Shown here: positions 1 to 11,361 of the stretch, piece by piece
Layout of the letters: each line of letters starts with the position of its first letter
Numbering within the stretch: the first letter of the stretch is position 1
NCBI GenBank assembly: GCA_039720395.1
Contig: CM077827.1
Span: forward strand, 8,657,991 to 8,721,990
Direction: 5' to 3'
DNA from: Liquidambar formosana
Lineage: Eukaryota > Streptophyta > Magnoliopsida > Saxifragales > Altingiaceae
Length of the DNA stretch: 64,000 nucleotides
Position numbers and translations under genes: made by a program
Notes under the pieces: generated by a model
What the model was told of the DNA's origin: nothing
The model's input: only the letters and a program-made list of their open reading frames with translations
Database searches by the model: none

Positions 1-150
1 CTTCAGTCCAGTGACTTGGGCGGGTTGTAAGGTGAACGCAGAATCAACCGAAAGGTAAGACCCTCAATCCAGGTCCAAGCCTAAGCTCAAGCCCAGGTTT
101 GGCTAAGGGCCCAGCTATTGCAACCTATTTTAATCAGCCCCTTACTCCCT
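1..150. other. Unassigned leading sequence
   Basis: No gene is recognisable. Positions 110-150 contain GCTATTGCAAC followed by a C-rich stretch, similar to the end of the Mutator-like element at 34559-35532, so this may be a degraded relative of that terminus. Confidence 0.3.
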
Positions 151-410
151 TAGTTTAGGTTTTTAAGATTTTATGCAAAATATAAAATGTTTTTATGAAA
201 ACCAAGTGTGATGTTACTAGAAAACATCATTTTGAACAACTTTGCAGTAGAATTGTTTTTCAAAATCTATCGTTTATGTAGGCTTTTTGGCAAAAAATGA
301 AATAGAAATTATAAATGACTAAAAAGTATACTTAAACAATAGATTTGGAAAAACTTTCTTTTGCAAAGTTGTTCAAAATGATGTTTTTTAGTGGGCATTG
401 CGGTTGTTTA
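150..410. mobile_element. Palindromic MITE, family P (copy 1)
   Basis: The left arm (AAACATCATTTTGAACAAC near 222) and the right arm (GTTGTTCAAAATGATGTTTT near 370) are inverted copies around a centre near 300, so the whole can fold into one long hairpin. Related full or half copies are at 2000-2155, 29936-30165, 31600-31900, 32640-32890, 34170-34286, 48652-48895, 50170-50335 and 50493-50700. There is no coding capacity. The class is uncertain. Confidence 0.65.
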
Positions 411-605
411 ATTCAAGATGATAGATTTATTCCTTTAACACTATGTAAATTTTTCTTGAATTGTTTAATTTCGAATCAAACACCCAAACAGGCCCTAAAT
501 CACATGTTATTTTTTATATAAATATAAATCATATAAAAATTAAAATCTAATATACACAATGATGGAGTTAGTCACGTTGCCCAACCAGCTCAATCTGATT
601 TATGC

Positions 606-700
606 CCACTGGGGCTAGCCTAGTGGTGAGGGAGAGTGGGGAAAAAAGTAAGAATAAGATAGGTTAGAGGTTCAAACCCCTACCATTGTACAAAATTTTT
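606..700 (+). mobile_element. tRNA-derived SINE-like head
   Basis: A box A-like TAGCCTAGTGGT (616-627) is followed by a box B-like GGTTCAAACCC (669-679) and then a T/A-rich tail. This is the internal RNA polymerase III promoter layout of tRNA-derived plant SINEs. A second copy is at 49096-49190. It is not a tRNA gene: no acceptor-stem pairing is seen and the boxes are too far apart. Confidence 0.45.
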
Positions 701-855
701 TTTTAAAAAAAAGTTGGAGTTTTACAACCCAAGGCCAACCTAACGCTGCCCAAGCCCGCCCATTAACTGGGTTGGGCATGTTGAGCCCGTCTAAAGTTGC
801 AGTTCTAACTAGAGGATAACACGCGCAAGCATTACTAAAGAGGGTGGGTGGTGGT

Positions 856-1620
856 GTTTGTGATCTGGCTAGACTGATACAAAGCAAGCACGGAGTAAGT
901 GTATGCCAATTGCCTTTTCATTCCTCTCACCACCGCCACCCAGAGGTCTCGATAACTTGAAAGCAAGAGCGTTGAATGAAGCAGCTGCGTCCTGGTCCGG
1001 ACCTGTTCACATGTAGAGTCTATGCAGCACAAATAACGGAAGCTGATACTCCAGTAACAGTAACCTTCTATTTGGTTCATGGATTCTATCAAGGAAAAAA
1101 AAAAACAGAAAGGGAAAAAAAATGAGGAGGAAAAAAAATAAAAGGAAAATATAGAATCATATCAAGCCAAAATTATACTAATTCTTATTTTTCTTTTAAT
1201 TTTCCATTACAACCAAATAAAGAAAAGTATAATTCCTTTTATTTTATTTTTTTTTCCCTTGATAAAATCCACAAACCAAATAGAGCCTAAATCTAATTTG
1301 ATGACTCGTAACATGAAGCGTGTTCAAAGAATGGAATCATGTACATCATCCTCGATATTAACCACAAAATTAAAATGTTGTTTTTTTAAATTAAAAAAAA
1401 TCCTTATTTTGAGTGTCCAAATGGAAATTACGCAATTTTAATATATTTTATATAATATTGAAGCTAGAAACCTACAATTTTAGTGTATTTTGGTGGCGAT
1501 GATGTTGGTTGGTGGGTCGAGTTTGATCCTTCATAATTTCCAGTGCCTTCCATTTTCCTGAGGGGAGCAGCTAAGATATTTATATTTTAAATGCGAAAAG
1601 AGAAAAGCTCCTCTGAACAT
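856..1620 (-). pseudogene. DUF247 gene fragment (copy A)
   Basis: The DNA matches two separate parts of the DUF247 gene of this window. Positions 858-1073 plus 1290-1375 match 18362-18640, the start of exon 2, including TGATACAAAGCAAG and GCATGAAGCGTGTT. Positions 1490-1620 match 26375-26520, the start of exon 1 and its leader (GGGTCGAG, TTGATCCTTC). The rest of exon 1, most of the intron and the C-terminal part of exon 2 are missing. The frame is broken by stops and indels, and the MITE at 1074-1287 interrupts it. This is a dead fragment of a paralogue with both exons brought close together. Confidence 0.75.
1074..1287. mobile_element. Tourist-like MITE (PIF/Harbinger type)
   Basis: The inverted ends are CCTTCTATTTGGTTCATGG and, on the other strand, GGCTCTATTTGGTTTGTGG. 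They are flanked by TAA at 1071-1073 and 1288-1290. Copy C has the uninterrupted site near 49550 (CAGTAAATTTAATTTG), which confirms both borders. The interior is A- and T-rich and non-coding. A 3-bp TAA/TTA duplication is typical of PIF/Harbinger elements. Confidence 0.8.
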
Positions 1621-2589
1621 GCCATGAACAACAAGATAACTAGTTGGTAAATTTTTCTTTTTTTTGGGAAAAAAGAAGGGTCAATTACAAAAAAACCCTC
1701 AAATATGGCTTTTTTTTCCGCATAATCCCAAAAAGAAAAAAATAGTTGCAATGTCTTTAAACAACTTACAAATTTAGCGATTAGCGCAGTCATATAATGC
1801 TTCTATATTGCACATCCAAAATAGAAAAAATGCAACTCAAGAGCATGGAAAAGAACACACCTTTTTAAGCAAATTGAAACATTTTCGTTTTCTTTTCCTC
1901 CTAGTTTACAAGATCCAACCAGAGCAATAAGCAAGCCAGAACATACAATTTGGAAGATACCAAATGGCCACCTTACATTGACACTCATTTCTGGAAAAAT
2001 GAAATAAAGACTGTAAATGACAAAAAAGTTCATTTAAACGACAGATTTTGAAAAAAAATTATTCTACAAAATTGTTCAAAATGATGTTTTCTAATGAATT
2101 ATGTGATCAGTTTTCATAAAACTTTTTATAATTTTTATGAAACCTCGATAAGTTTAAATTAAGTGAAGGATAAAGAGCAAATCTTGAAGTACAGGCTCCT
2201 TACGCCAATAGGCTAGAGCTAGCCCAGCCCAGCGTAATTTTGAGCTTTAATTTAATAGCCCATGCCTGCCTTGAAGAAAATGTGTAAAGCTCAGCCTAAT
2301 GGCCTACAAACGCAATATAGTTATTGGAAAATGAAAATCAACCTGTAGTAAACTAGGATTAAAACACTAGTTTTGTGTTGCCCACCAATCCGATGTTGAA
2401 TTTCTGGAGACATTAAGACGATGAGCTTGGTGTTGGGCTCCCTCCTTGTGGACTGACCCAACTTTGTTTATGTGGTGTTAACAACTTGAGCCTTGGGGTG
2501 ATAAAATAAATAAAATCTAGCTGGTGGTAATAGAAGTCAGATCTAGAGGCTTCTGATTTTTTTTTTTTTTTCTGACTTTTTTATTTTTT

Positions 2590-2757
2590 AACCTGTCAAG
2601 GTATCCGGGCCTTCCCTGGGCGATATTAAGGACATACTCCCCCACATCAGTTTAGTGCATTTAAGAAATTAATTCCTGAAATACTCCCCAAAGGAATCGA
2701 ATTCAAGTTGATAGAGGAGAGAGATTTTTCTCCTACCAACTGGACTAATTCGTTGAG
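2590..2757 (-). mobile_element. tRNA-derived SINE-like element
   Basis: On the minus strand, TAGTCCAGTTGG (2747-2736) fits the box A consensus at all 12 positions. ATTCGATTCC (2702-2693) fits box B apart from its first base. The body runs into a T-rich end near 2560-2590. No intact tRNA cloverleaf is seen, so a SINE or degraded tRNA-derived repeat is the better reading. Confidence 0.55.
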
Positions 2758-4660
2758 TTTTTCTTATGCTCTTACATTTGGGGAATAGTGTCTTATTCTT
2801 TAAACAGCACTTTCGTCTTTTGCTTGGGAGTTTTTGCTTTAGCTTAGCTACAAAATTACAGCACTTTGTTCTTGCTTTGTGGGATCTTGTCTTCGCATTT
2901 TTGGGTGATATTTCCATCATTCTTGGTTGGATTGGGTGTTCTTTATTGCAAGTTTGGAGGCTTTTGTTCTACTAATTTAGTAAGATCTTTTTATTATTGT
3001 ATTTGCCGAAATTTGTTGAGATACACCTAAAGATGTTTGATTGTATTTGAGACTTTGAGTCTCTTGTACTCAAATTTTGTTGATAGTGAAAAAATGGACT
3101 TGGGTATCGCTCATGTACGTATCTCAATTTGAGGGGTGTCCCTATTATATTTCCTTTGCTTGAGTTATTTATTTGGTATATTATTTTCCGTGTTTTTATT
3201 ATCTCTTTGATTTACACTTAGTGGGAAATCGGTATTTTTCCCAACACTTGGAACGGTTTCACGTTCTTATGGTAACTGGTAAGTAGTGCACATTTTGGGA
3301 TGTCAGTGGGTGGCTGGGTCCAAAGTTCTAATAGTTCTAAAAGCCTCATCATTGTGTTGATTAGAAGTTTGTTGAGCCTCTGTTATAACACATGATCCAG
3401 TGAATACTAAATTTGGAATATGTCGACATTCGACAAAGATGTCTTGTACAACTTTCTAACTGGGGATATTGGACCCTCTAAAGGCTTTGTTAGTGTAAAG
3501 ACACAGATCTAGTTTCATTACTGAGGGCATGTTGTGTTTCGATTAGGAATTTTGATCTGTCGGGCACATTTAAAAGTTTGCACCGTTCAAAACTATGGAG
3601 CTCTTGTTCCCGACAGCATGACTCCCCTTGGTCATTGGAGAGCTTGTGAAACATTTGTTTTCTATTTATGCGTACAACTTACTTTTCATGAATTCACTAC
3701 CACTTGCATTACTGCAGTCCTTGTGAGAGAAAATTTCCCCTGCTCTAGAAATAAAAAATCCAAGCTCATTTTACAAATCTTTTCCAAAAACCCTCAACAG
3801 CATGAACAATTTAGTCCATGTGCAGCTTGTGAGAAAATTTGCATTCTGTTTTGGTTTTGCATCACACTTTTCATGAAAATAAAAATTTAATGTCCGCATA
3901 GGGTCATAAAAAAGATGCAGAACTGTTTCAAGTGCTTTTATATGTTCAGGAAAGATGAACATAGAATTGGTGTCTATCTAACCCTTCTTGGTGTCTATCT
4001 GACACTTAAGACATGTATCTTGCGCGTGGAAGGGCCAAGTCACAACATTTTGAGTATTTTATGTTTTTTTTTTTCTTTCTCAGAATTTTTTTGAGTAATT
4101 GATAAGTTTGTCTCAATCGTATAGTTAATCATAAATATTATCTGGTATTGTTATTATTATTATTTGTGTTTTTGATGTAAGTCCACTGGTTGATTTTTTG
4201 GGTTAGCATCTCGTCTATGATAAATAAGTACGTAAAGAATGTGAAAGGTGTTGTTTCCCCTGATGGGTTGTAGATTGAAGCAGCTACGGAGTTCTCCCTG
4301 TTGGCGGGCACAAAGGGGATTAGTTACTTGGAAGTTTCTTATGAAACTGGGCCTTTGAGTCTTTGTCCATGCATGTCATTAGTAATAGCTGACCTTTGAG
4401 TCTTTGTGCAAGTTTCATTTTGTTACTTACTTACTAGCGTTTCACTCAACATTAAGTCTCACTCTTTCTTCCTTTCTGAGGCATCTCTATATATATTTTA
4501 ACAAGAAGAAGAAAGCATGGATGCCAGTTTAACCGGGCGTAGAAGCAGCTGATCTCTTGCTTTGGCCATTTTAACCCGCGAAGAAGCAGCTGATCTTTTG
4601 CTTTGGGAAGGATCACCTTCAAAGGTCAGTTTTTTACTTTTACCTTCTTTCCCTTGGTGT
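2755..4660 (+). repeat. Repeat R1, copy 1
   Basis: About 1.9 kb is shared with 7805-9532 continuing at 16436-16590, and with 50700-51930. Shared landmarks are GCACTTT..CTTTTGCTTGGGAG near 2800, CATGATCCAGTGAATA near 3385, and GAAGAAGCAGCTGATCTTTT near 4580. Each copy has an open frame at the matching place (3534-3890 here, 118 codons; 8651-8995; 51568-51930). Its C-terminal half differs through indels between copies, so protein function is not supported. No transposon hallmark was identified. A TATA-like TCTATATATATTTT lies at about 4486. Confidence 0.75.
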
Positions 4661-4707
4661 TTAATCCTACTTTTTCCACTAATGCTTTCCAAGGTGTCAA
4701 GCTTTTA

Positions 4708-6274
4708 CGCTCTATTTGGTTCGCAGAAATTGTGAGGGAAAGAAAAAGAAAAGGTAAATAAATGTAAGGAAAAAAAAGGCAAAGGAAAATATAAATTTTT
4801 CTTGTGTTTGGTTATCTAGGAAAAAATGAGAGGAAAAAAAGTACAAAATACTAATACATGCAAGTTTTTTTTTTTTCCCAACAAATTTATCAAGATATTT
4901 GACTTGATTAATAATCAAAAAAACATTAGGACCATTGCCTAATTTGCCATCAGTTAACTTTGAAAAAACATTAAGACTATTGCTTAAGTTCTATTGATTA
5001 TCCAAAAAAAAAAAAAAAAAAAAGAAAAGAAACTCACCAACCTTTTCATCTTTTCAACTATCATTATGCTTTAGTTCTAATGGTTGATTGAATTGATCAT
5101 GGACACCCAAATCTTGAAGCTTACTACTCCCAAAAGAAGAAAAAAAAAAAAAAAAAAAAGAAGGAAAAAAAATGAAAAAAAAAAAAAGAAAAATGAAAAA
5201 ATGGAATTAAAAATAAATAAATAAAGGAGTAGAAGATAACTTTTGAAGCTTTGGCTGTAAAAAATAGAGTACCCACCCATCAGAATTGCACGGGCATGGA
5301 AATGAATGCCAAGTTCAAAAAAGAAAGAAAGAAAGAGATGAGGAAGGAATTCTCGAGAACCTTAACCATCTCCCTATTCAGTTTTTGCATCTCTCTCACA
5401 CTCTCTCTCTTAAGCAATGAGGAATCCCTTGAATGGAAGTATTTCACTCTCAAAAGAAAAACCCTTAATTAGCACATAATTTCTCTTCCCACAACATCCT
5501 CACCCAAGTATCAACGGCAAGCCTGCTATGTCATATAATTGCCATCCTCTCCTTTCTTCCCAAGTTATCACTGGCTTTATCTCCCATTTCCATGTGGCCA
5601 TGTGTTTTTGTGGGTTTCCAAATCAATATTCATTGCGATCCCTTTCCCAATTGGAGCAACACCAGCGAATGACCATGGATGATCAAGAGCTCATGGCAGT
5701 AAAGGAGAATATCCCGACGATTCCACCTCCTACAGTTGATCTCGGCAATGAAACCCACCCCCAAAATCAGATGCCTGATCAGAGCTTGTGTCGTCCATCG
5801 GAATGGAATCGAGGTCATCGACTGGAGGAAATGATTGCCGACTGGATGAAATCGCAGGCGGTCGCCTATCGGAGTCCAACGACTGCGATCGGCACTTAGA
5901 TGTCGCCGCCGATGACCGTTGATCGGTGGTGGATGGAGGTTGGCGATTCGTCATGGGAGGTCGCATGGTTGATGTGAGAGAGGTGAGATCGTGTGAGAGA
6001 TGTGAGATTGTGTAAGAGAGTGTGAGAGAGGTGAGGCTGTGAGAGGATATGAGCAGGGAAGAGGAGAGCCCAATCAAATTTTCAATGAAATTTTCCCCCA
6101 CTTTTCAATTTTCCTCACGATTTTAAATGGAAAGTAAAACCCCCTATTTTCCAGTATATTTTCCTTAATATATTTTTTTCCATCTATTTTTCCTTTGTAA
6201 CCAAACAAGACAAACCAAATTCCTTCAAATGTTTTTTTCCTTTCCATGGCAAAATCCATGAACCAAACAGAGGG
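4708..6274. mobile_element. PIF/Harbinger-like non-autonomous element
   Basis: The ends read CGCTCTATTTGGTTC and, on the other strand, CCCTCTGTTTGGTTCATGG. TTA flanks both sides (4705-4707 and 6275-6277). Length is 1567 bp, with A/G-rich arms at 4740-5220 and T/C-rich arms at 6060-6250. The centre (about 5470-6060) is more balanced in base composition and has open frames on both strands (5528-5899 plus, 5730-6101 minus). Neither shows transposase motifs. The centre may be captured sequence, but no family was recognised. Confidence 0.7.
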
Positions 6275-6277
6275 TTA

Positions 6278-7670
6278 ATGTTAAACTCTAGCGAATTTGA
6301 TGTTTTTAGTAGTTCTTTTGTTGTAGTGAATATTTGGAGATTCATCCAAGTTATCTAGGTTGTTTATTTCTTTATTTTTTACTTAAATTAATGCTGAGTG
6401 TAATACCGAAGTTAAAAATCTTGATCAAATTCTTGAAATGGAAGCAATTTTTCGTGGATTTTCCTGTGTTACTAAATTTACTATGTCAGACAGGATCACT
6501 TGTTACACATTGATTGATGTGTTCTCATCTTTGCAGGTTAGAGGCTAATACTTGAGCTGCAAGCCTGATTCCCTATTGAATGTGGAATCATGTTATGGTA
6601 AAATTCAATCCTATTACTTGTTAACTGTTGTAGAGTAATGGTTGTATGGTAATAAAGCTTGTGAGAGAACTGGTAAAGTAAACAATTCTTGTTGTAACAG
6701 AATACGTTATACAAGATTAGCTATCATCAAATCAAAAAATTCTTGTTGAGCAGGATAAGTTGTACAAGATTAACTATCATTAAAGAACTCTAATCCAATC
6801 ACCGTAGAGTCATGAAATTGTTGATTTAGGATGGATTTGTTCTTAGAAGAAGAATTGGGCAGTTGGGGCTGACTTGTAGTTATCTGACAAAATTTAACAT
6901 ATTGAATATATTGCATGGATACAGTGAGGTGAGAGTCCAACTCAACTCAATGAAACATTTTTCCCAACTCATTGGGGATGTGGAGGGTGAATTGTGAAAC
7001 ACAAGCTGGTGAAGAAGAAGAGTTTTTTTTTTTTCCTGAAGGCTGGCATTTGATTATTTCAATGCAGTTGTAGTTTGTGTTTCATTTACGCGGATGACCA
7101 GCACAGTATACGTCTATGCCTATTCTCTATAGAGTATAAATTGCTAAATTCTCTCAAGCATAGGATGGATAAAAGGACCAAATGAGGTACTTTGTGTTGT
7201 GAGACATTGAAATTAATGGTGTGATCTGGTTGGTTTTTTTGCCAAGTATGAATCGGAGAACTACTAATTATTTGAGGGTGTTTTTAGAGGTGGAGTGATG
7301 CGAATTGCAAGTTATAGTAAAGGATATGATGAACTTTTAAGAGTATTATGTAAGTATGAAGTATGGGTTCTCATATGAACATATATTTGTTAGAAGACAA
7401 TACTGTAATGGAGAGCTTGAGGTTGATGAATGTTAGTGGGGTTATACCATATAAATTTTTTCACTTATAGTTGTTATGCTGTGATTGTCAAATGTCATTT
7501 AGAAGATTGTGACTGGAAAAATAGTTGCTGTTTTTTACCAAGAGAATCACATTGTATAAAGGTTCCACCCATGGGTGATACTTGATCTTGGCTTAATTGC
7601 CAAGTTTCATGTCCCTAATTGTAGGGGAAGATAATTTGACACCACAGGGATGTCTGCTAGCTTATCTGGT
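6278..7670. other. Intergenic stretch without recognisable gene
   Basis: No coding frame of interest. A degenerate tandem pair of about 52 bp lies at 6688-6785; both units contain ATTCTTGTTG and TACAAGATTA. The rest looks unique within this window. Confidence 0.5.
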
Positions 7671-7679
7671 GAAGTCTCA

Positions 7680-9532
7680 TCTTGAGCTTGGTGTTGGGCT
7701 GACCCAACTTTGTGTATGTGGTGTTACCACTTGAGCCTTGGGTTGCTAAAATAAATAAAATCTGGTTGGTGGTAATAAGGAGGTGAAAACTGAAAAGTCA
7801 GATCTAGAGGCTTCTCTTTGCTCTTACATTTGGGGAGTAGTCTCTTATTCTTTACACAGCACTTTCTGTCTCTTTTGCTTGGGAGCTTTTGCTTTAGCTT
7901 AGCTACAAAATTACAGCACTTTGTTCTTGCTTTGTGGGATCTTGTCTTTGCATTTTTGGGTGATATTTTGCAGCAGCTTTCTTGTGGATTGTGTGGCTAT
8001 ATTTCCATCATTCTTGGTTGGATTGGGCATTCTGTATTGCAAGCTTGGAGGCTTTTGTTCCGCTAATTTAGTGAGATCTTTCTATTATTGTATTTGCTGA
8101 AATTTGTTGAAATACAACTAAAGATCTTTGATTGTATTTGAGACTTTGAATCTTTTGTACTCGAACCTTGTTGATAGTGAAAAAATCGACTTCGGTATAG
8201 CCAGTGCATGTATCTCAATTTGAGGGAACCATGTAAATCTTGGTGTCCCTATTTTATTTCCTTTGCTTGAGTTATTTATTTGGTATATTATTTGCCGTAT
8301 TATTATTATCTCTTTCATTTACACTTGCTGGGAAATCAGTATTTTTCCCAACGTACACTTGGAGCGGTTTCACGTTCTTATGGTAAGTAGTGCACATTTT
8401 GAGATGTCAGTGGGTAGCTAGTTGGGTCCAAAGTTCTAATAGGAGTTCTAAAAGCCTCATCATTGTGTTGATTAGAAGTTTGTTGAGACTCTGTTTATGA
8501 CACATGATCCAGTGAATAGTGAATTTGGAATTAATATGTCTGACATTTGACAGAGATGTCTTGTATAACTTTCTAACTGGGGATATTGGACCCTCTAAAG
8601 GCTTTGTTAGTGTAAAGACAGAGATTTAGTTTCATTACAGGGGGCATATTGTGTTTCAATTAGGAATTTTGATCTGTCGGGCACATATAAAAGTTTGCGC
8701 CATTCAAAACTATTGGGCTCTTGTTCCTGACTGCATGAATCTCCTTGGTCATTGGAGAGCTTGTGAAACATTTGTTTTCTATTTATGCGTACAGTTTACT
8801 TTTCATGAATTCACTACCACCTGCATTACTGCAGTCCTTGTGAGAAAAAATTTCCCCTGCTCTGGAAATGAAAATCCAAGCTCATTTTACAAATCTTTTC
8901 CAAAAACTTGCCTCAACAACATGACCAACTTAGTCAATGGGCAGCTTGTGAGAAAATTTGCATTCTATTTTATTTTTGCATCTCACTTTTCATGAAACTA
9001 AGATTCTAATATCCGCATAGGGTCGCAAAAAATATGCACTACTGTTTCAAGTGCTTTTATATGTTCAGGAAAGATGAACATAGAATTGGTGTCTATCTGA
9101 CACTTGTGACATGTATCTTGCGCGTGGAAGGGTCAAATCACAACTTTTTGAGTATTTTATTTATTTATTTTTCTCAGAATTTTTTGAGTAATTGATAAGC
9201 TTGTCTCAATCGGATAGGTAATCATAAATATTATCTGGTATTATTATTATTATTATTATTTGTGTTTTTTATGGAAGTCCACTGGTTGAATTTTTGGGTT
9301 AGCATCTCGTCCTGATAAATAAGTAAAGAATGTGAATGGTGTTGTTTCCTCTGATGGGTTGTAGATTGAAGCAGCTATGGAGTGCTCCCTGTAGGCAGGC
9401 ACAAAGGGGATTAGTTACTTGCAAGTTTCTTATGAAATTGGGCCTTTGAGTCTTTGTGCATGTCATTTTGTTACTTACTAGCGGTTCACTCAACATTAAG
9501 TCTCACTCTTTCTTCCTCTCTTAGGCATTTCT
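7680..9532 (+). repeat. Repeat R1, copy 2 (left part)
   Basis: It matches 2424-4490 of copy A, including the open frame at 8651-8995. It is cut at 9532 by a Ty3/Gypsy insertion and resumes at 16436 with TCTCTATATATATTTT, exactly as the uninterrupted copy reads near 4484. A (ATT)n run is at 9238-9260. Confidence 0.8.
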
Positions 9533-9942
9533 TGGTGCAGACACCAGACCTCGACCTCAGATCACGTAGGTGTATGAGCGCCGCCGACGCCGTTGGACAG
9601 CACACCCAGTGACCTTATGGCTAGACACGATGGCCTATTAGAGGGCGGGATTTTTATTTCCTTTTTATGACTATTTTAATTTTATTTGGGTTATTTAGAT
9701 TTTATTTTGCTTATTATGTCTTATTTCCTTATTTGGATGTAATGGAGCCTATTTAAGGTTCTTAATTTTAGGGTTTCCAAACACTTCATTATTATTAAAA
9801 TTTGGAACTTACACGTTAGGTGGTTGACTCCAAACCCTAGCTTCTTTGCTTCTTCTTTTTTTGCTTCTGTTCTTTCTTTTGCTTGTTGAATCGTGCTCAT
9901 TGATATTGTGAACTGTAACCCCGGTGTGGATGTCCTACATCA
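9533..9942 (+). repeat. 5' LTR of the Ty3/Gypsy element
   Basis: Begins TGGTGCAGACACC and ends GATGTCCTACATCA, with TG...CA termini. The 3' LTR at 16039-16435 is nearly the same, with scattered substitutions and a short deletion around 16360, which implies a moderately old insertion. Confidence 0.92.
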
Positions 9943-9946
9943 ACTT

Positions 9947-9958
9947 TGGTATCAGAGC
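9947..9958 (+). other. Primer binding site (initiator Met-tRNA)
   Basis: TGGTATCAGAGC lies 4 bases after the 5' LTR. It is the standard plant primer site complementary to the 3' end of initiator Met-tRNA. Confidence 0.9.
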
Positions 9959-11361
9959 AAATTCAATCCATGGAGCCGTAATCTTCCGCCAAGCCTCGAT
10001 TTGAGATGCCCCACGAGTTCTTCCCCTAAAAGAAAATCGTTCCTTTCCCCTTCGTCCTCCCTCAAAGAATTTTTGAAGCTACCCGTGCAGCCCTTACAGA
10101 AGAACAAGCCCAGAAATCCAAAACCTCTGTCGAACAACCCAAGAAACCCGAGTTTCCCCTTCGTTCTCGCCTCTAAAACCTTAGCCGTACCTTCACGAAC
10201 TAGTCCATAAACCCAAACCATCACTCCTAGCTTCGCGTCAACCAACCCACCAAGATAAAAACCCACCGTGAACCCAAACCCCTTGAACCCATACCCCAAC
10301 GAATCCATACCCACTGTGAAATCAAAACCCATCCCGACCTTCAAGTCATACAACCCATCACCACTATCAACGACAAACCCAACCCCATCCATTCCACCAC
10401 CGACATCCCCATATCCGACGACCTCCATCGTCGCCGTCAGAGGCCACCCTCGCCGGAAACCCACTCTTGCACAATGCCACCTGAGCTCTCTATCACCACC
10501 GTCAGAGAACACCTAGACAACCCCCATCGACACAGAGTTGCACCCGCATGCTCTTGAACTCCTGTTGACCCCTCGTCGTGATCCTTTGCTGCCTCATCGC
10601 CATCGATCTTGCACTGCCAACCTTGTCTCTTTCCCTTATCGCATCGAGGAGCTTCGAGAACCATCAGGTCCCTTGGAGCAATCGGGTTTAAAACAAAAAA
10701 AGGAAACAATCGAGAGTGTTTGGTGACAACTTGCTTAGAACTTGAGTTTGGACAGGAGCATTCTAATTGCATTTGGCACTTATCCTATACCAGGTTAGTA
10801 CTATCCCCACCTTGGTTGACTTAATTTAGTTATCTTAAATTGTATTAATAATTTTGCTTTGTGCTTGGTTGGAATTCACTGCCAAAAAAAAAAAAAAAAA
10901 AAAAAAAAAAACCCTTGTTTATTTATTTATTTTGTACCCATTTTGCAAGCCCACCCTAATTAACTACCAATTTTGTCCTAATTCCCCTTGAATTGAATCG
11001 ATTCATTCTCACATTTTTGAAAGCACTCGATTTGATTTATTAATTGTAGGGCATTGTCAAGTTAGTGGTAGTATTTAATTTATTTCATTAGTTAACACTT
11101 GGAATACTAGCACTACCTGCTTGCAATTGTTTATTGAATTAGGACTTAGTCTCTGTTATTAAAGCTTATTGGACTAAAGTCAGTTGGCTTAAAAAAAAAG
11201 AAAAAAAAAAAAAAAAGAAAAGAAAAATTGCTTGCTCAAATCTCAGTGCACTTAGCTACCACGTAGGATCTTTGTTTTATTATAGCACCCCATACTTAGT
11301 ATATCCTTGCATGCACTTACGTAGTGGTCGTGTTATATCTAGTCTTGAGTGTGAGTTAATC
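9959..11361 (+). other. Leader region of the Ty3/Gypsy element
   Basis: This is the untranslated leader between primer site and gag. Positions 9990-10530 are C-rich with repeated AACCC and CCATC motifs, giving proline-rich readings on one strand and glycine-rich readings on the other; these are composition effects. An A-run is at 10885-10910 and an A-rich tract at 11190-11225. Confidence 0.6.

Larger units (their letters stand above)
150..4700. repeat. Segmental copy A (counterpart of 48646-51930)
   Basis: Blocks in the same order and orientation recur in 48646-51930: a palindromic MITE, a SINE-like head, a DUF247 pseudogene fragment, a second MITE half and repeat R1. Copy A has a 214-bp MITE at 1074-1287 that copy C lacks. 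Copy C lacks about 67 bp of the DUF247 fragment found here (about 1352-1418). Copy C also has extra material at 50445-50700 where copy A has 2240-2755. The two are therefore old, independently rearranged duplicates about 48 kb apart. No intact gene lies in this segment. Confidence 0.8.

Noticed and set aside
606..700. Possible tRNA gene
   Set aside because: Boxes A and B are present, but no cloverleaf or acceptor stem can be formed and the box spacing is too long.
9893..10772. Overlapping proline-rich and glycine-rich open frames on both strands
   Set aside because: They lie in the C-rich leader of the Gypsy element; the long frames reflect composition and have no domain.
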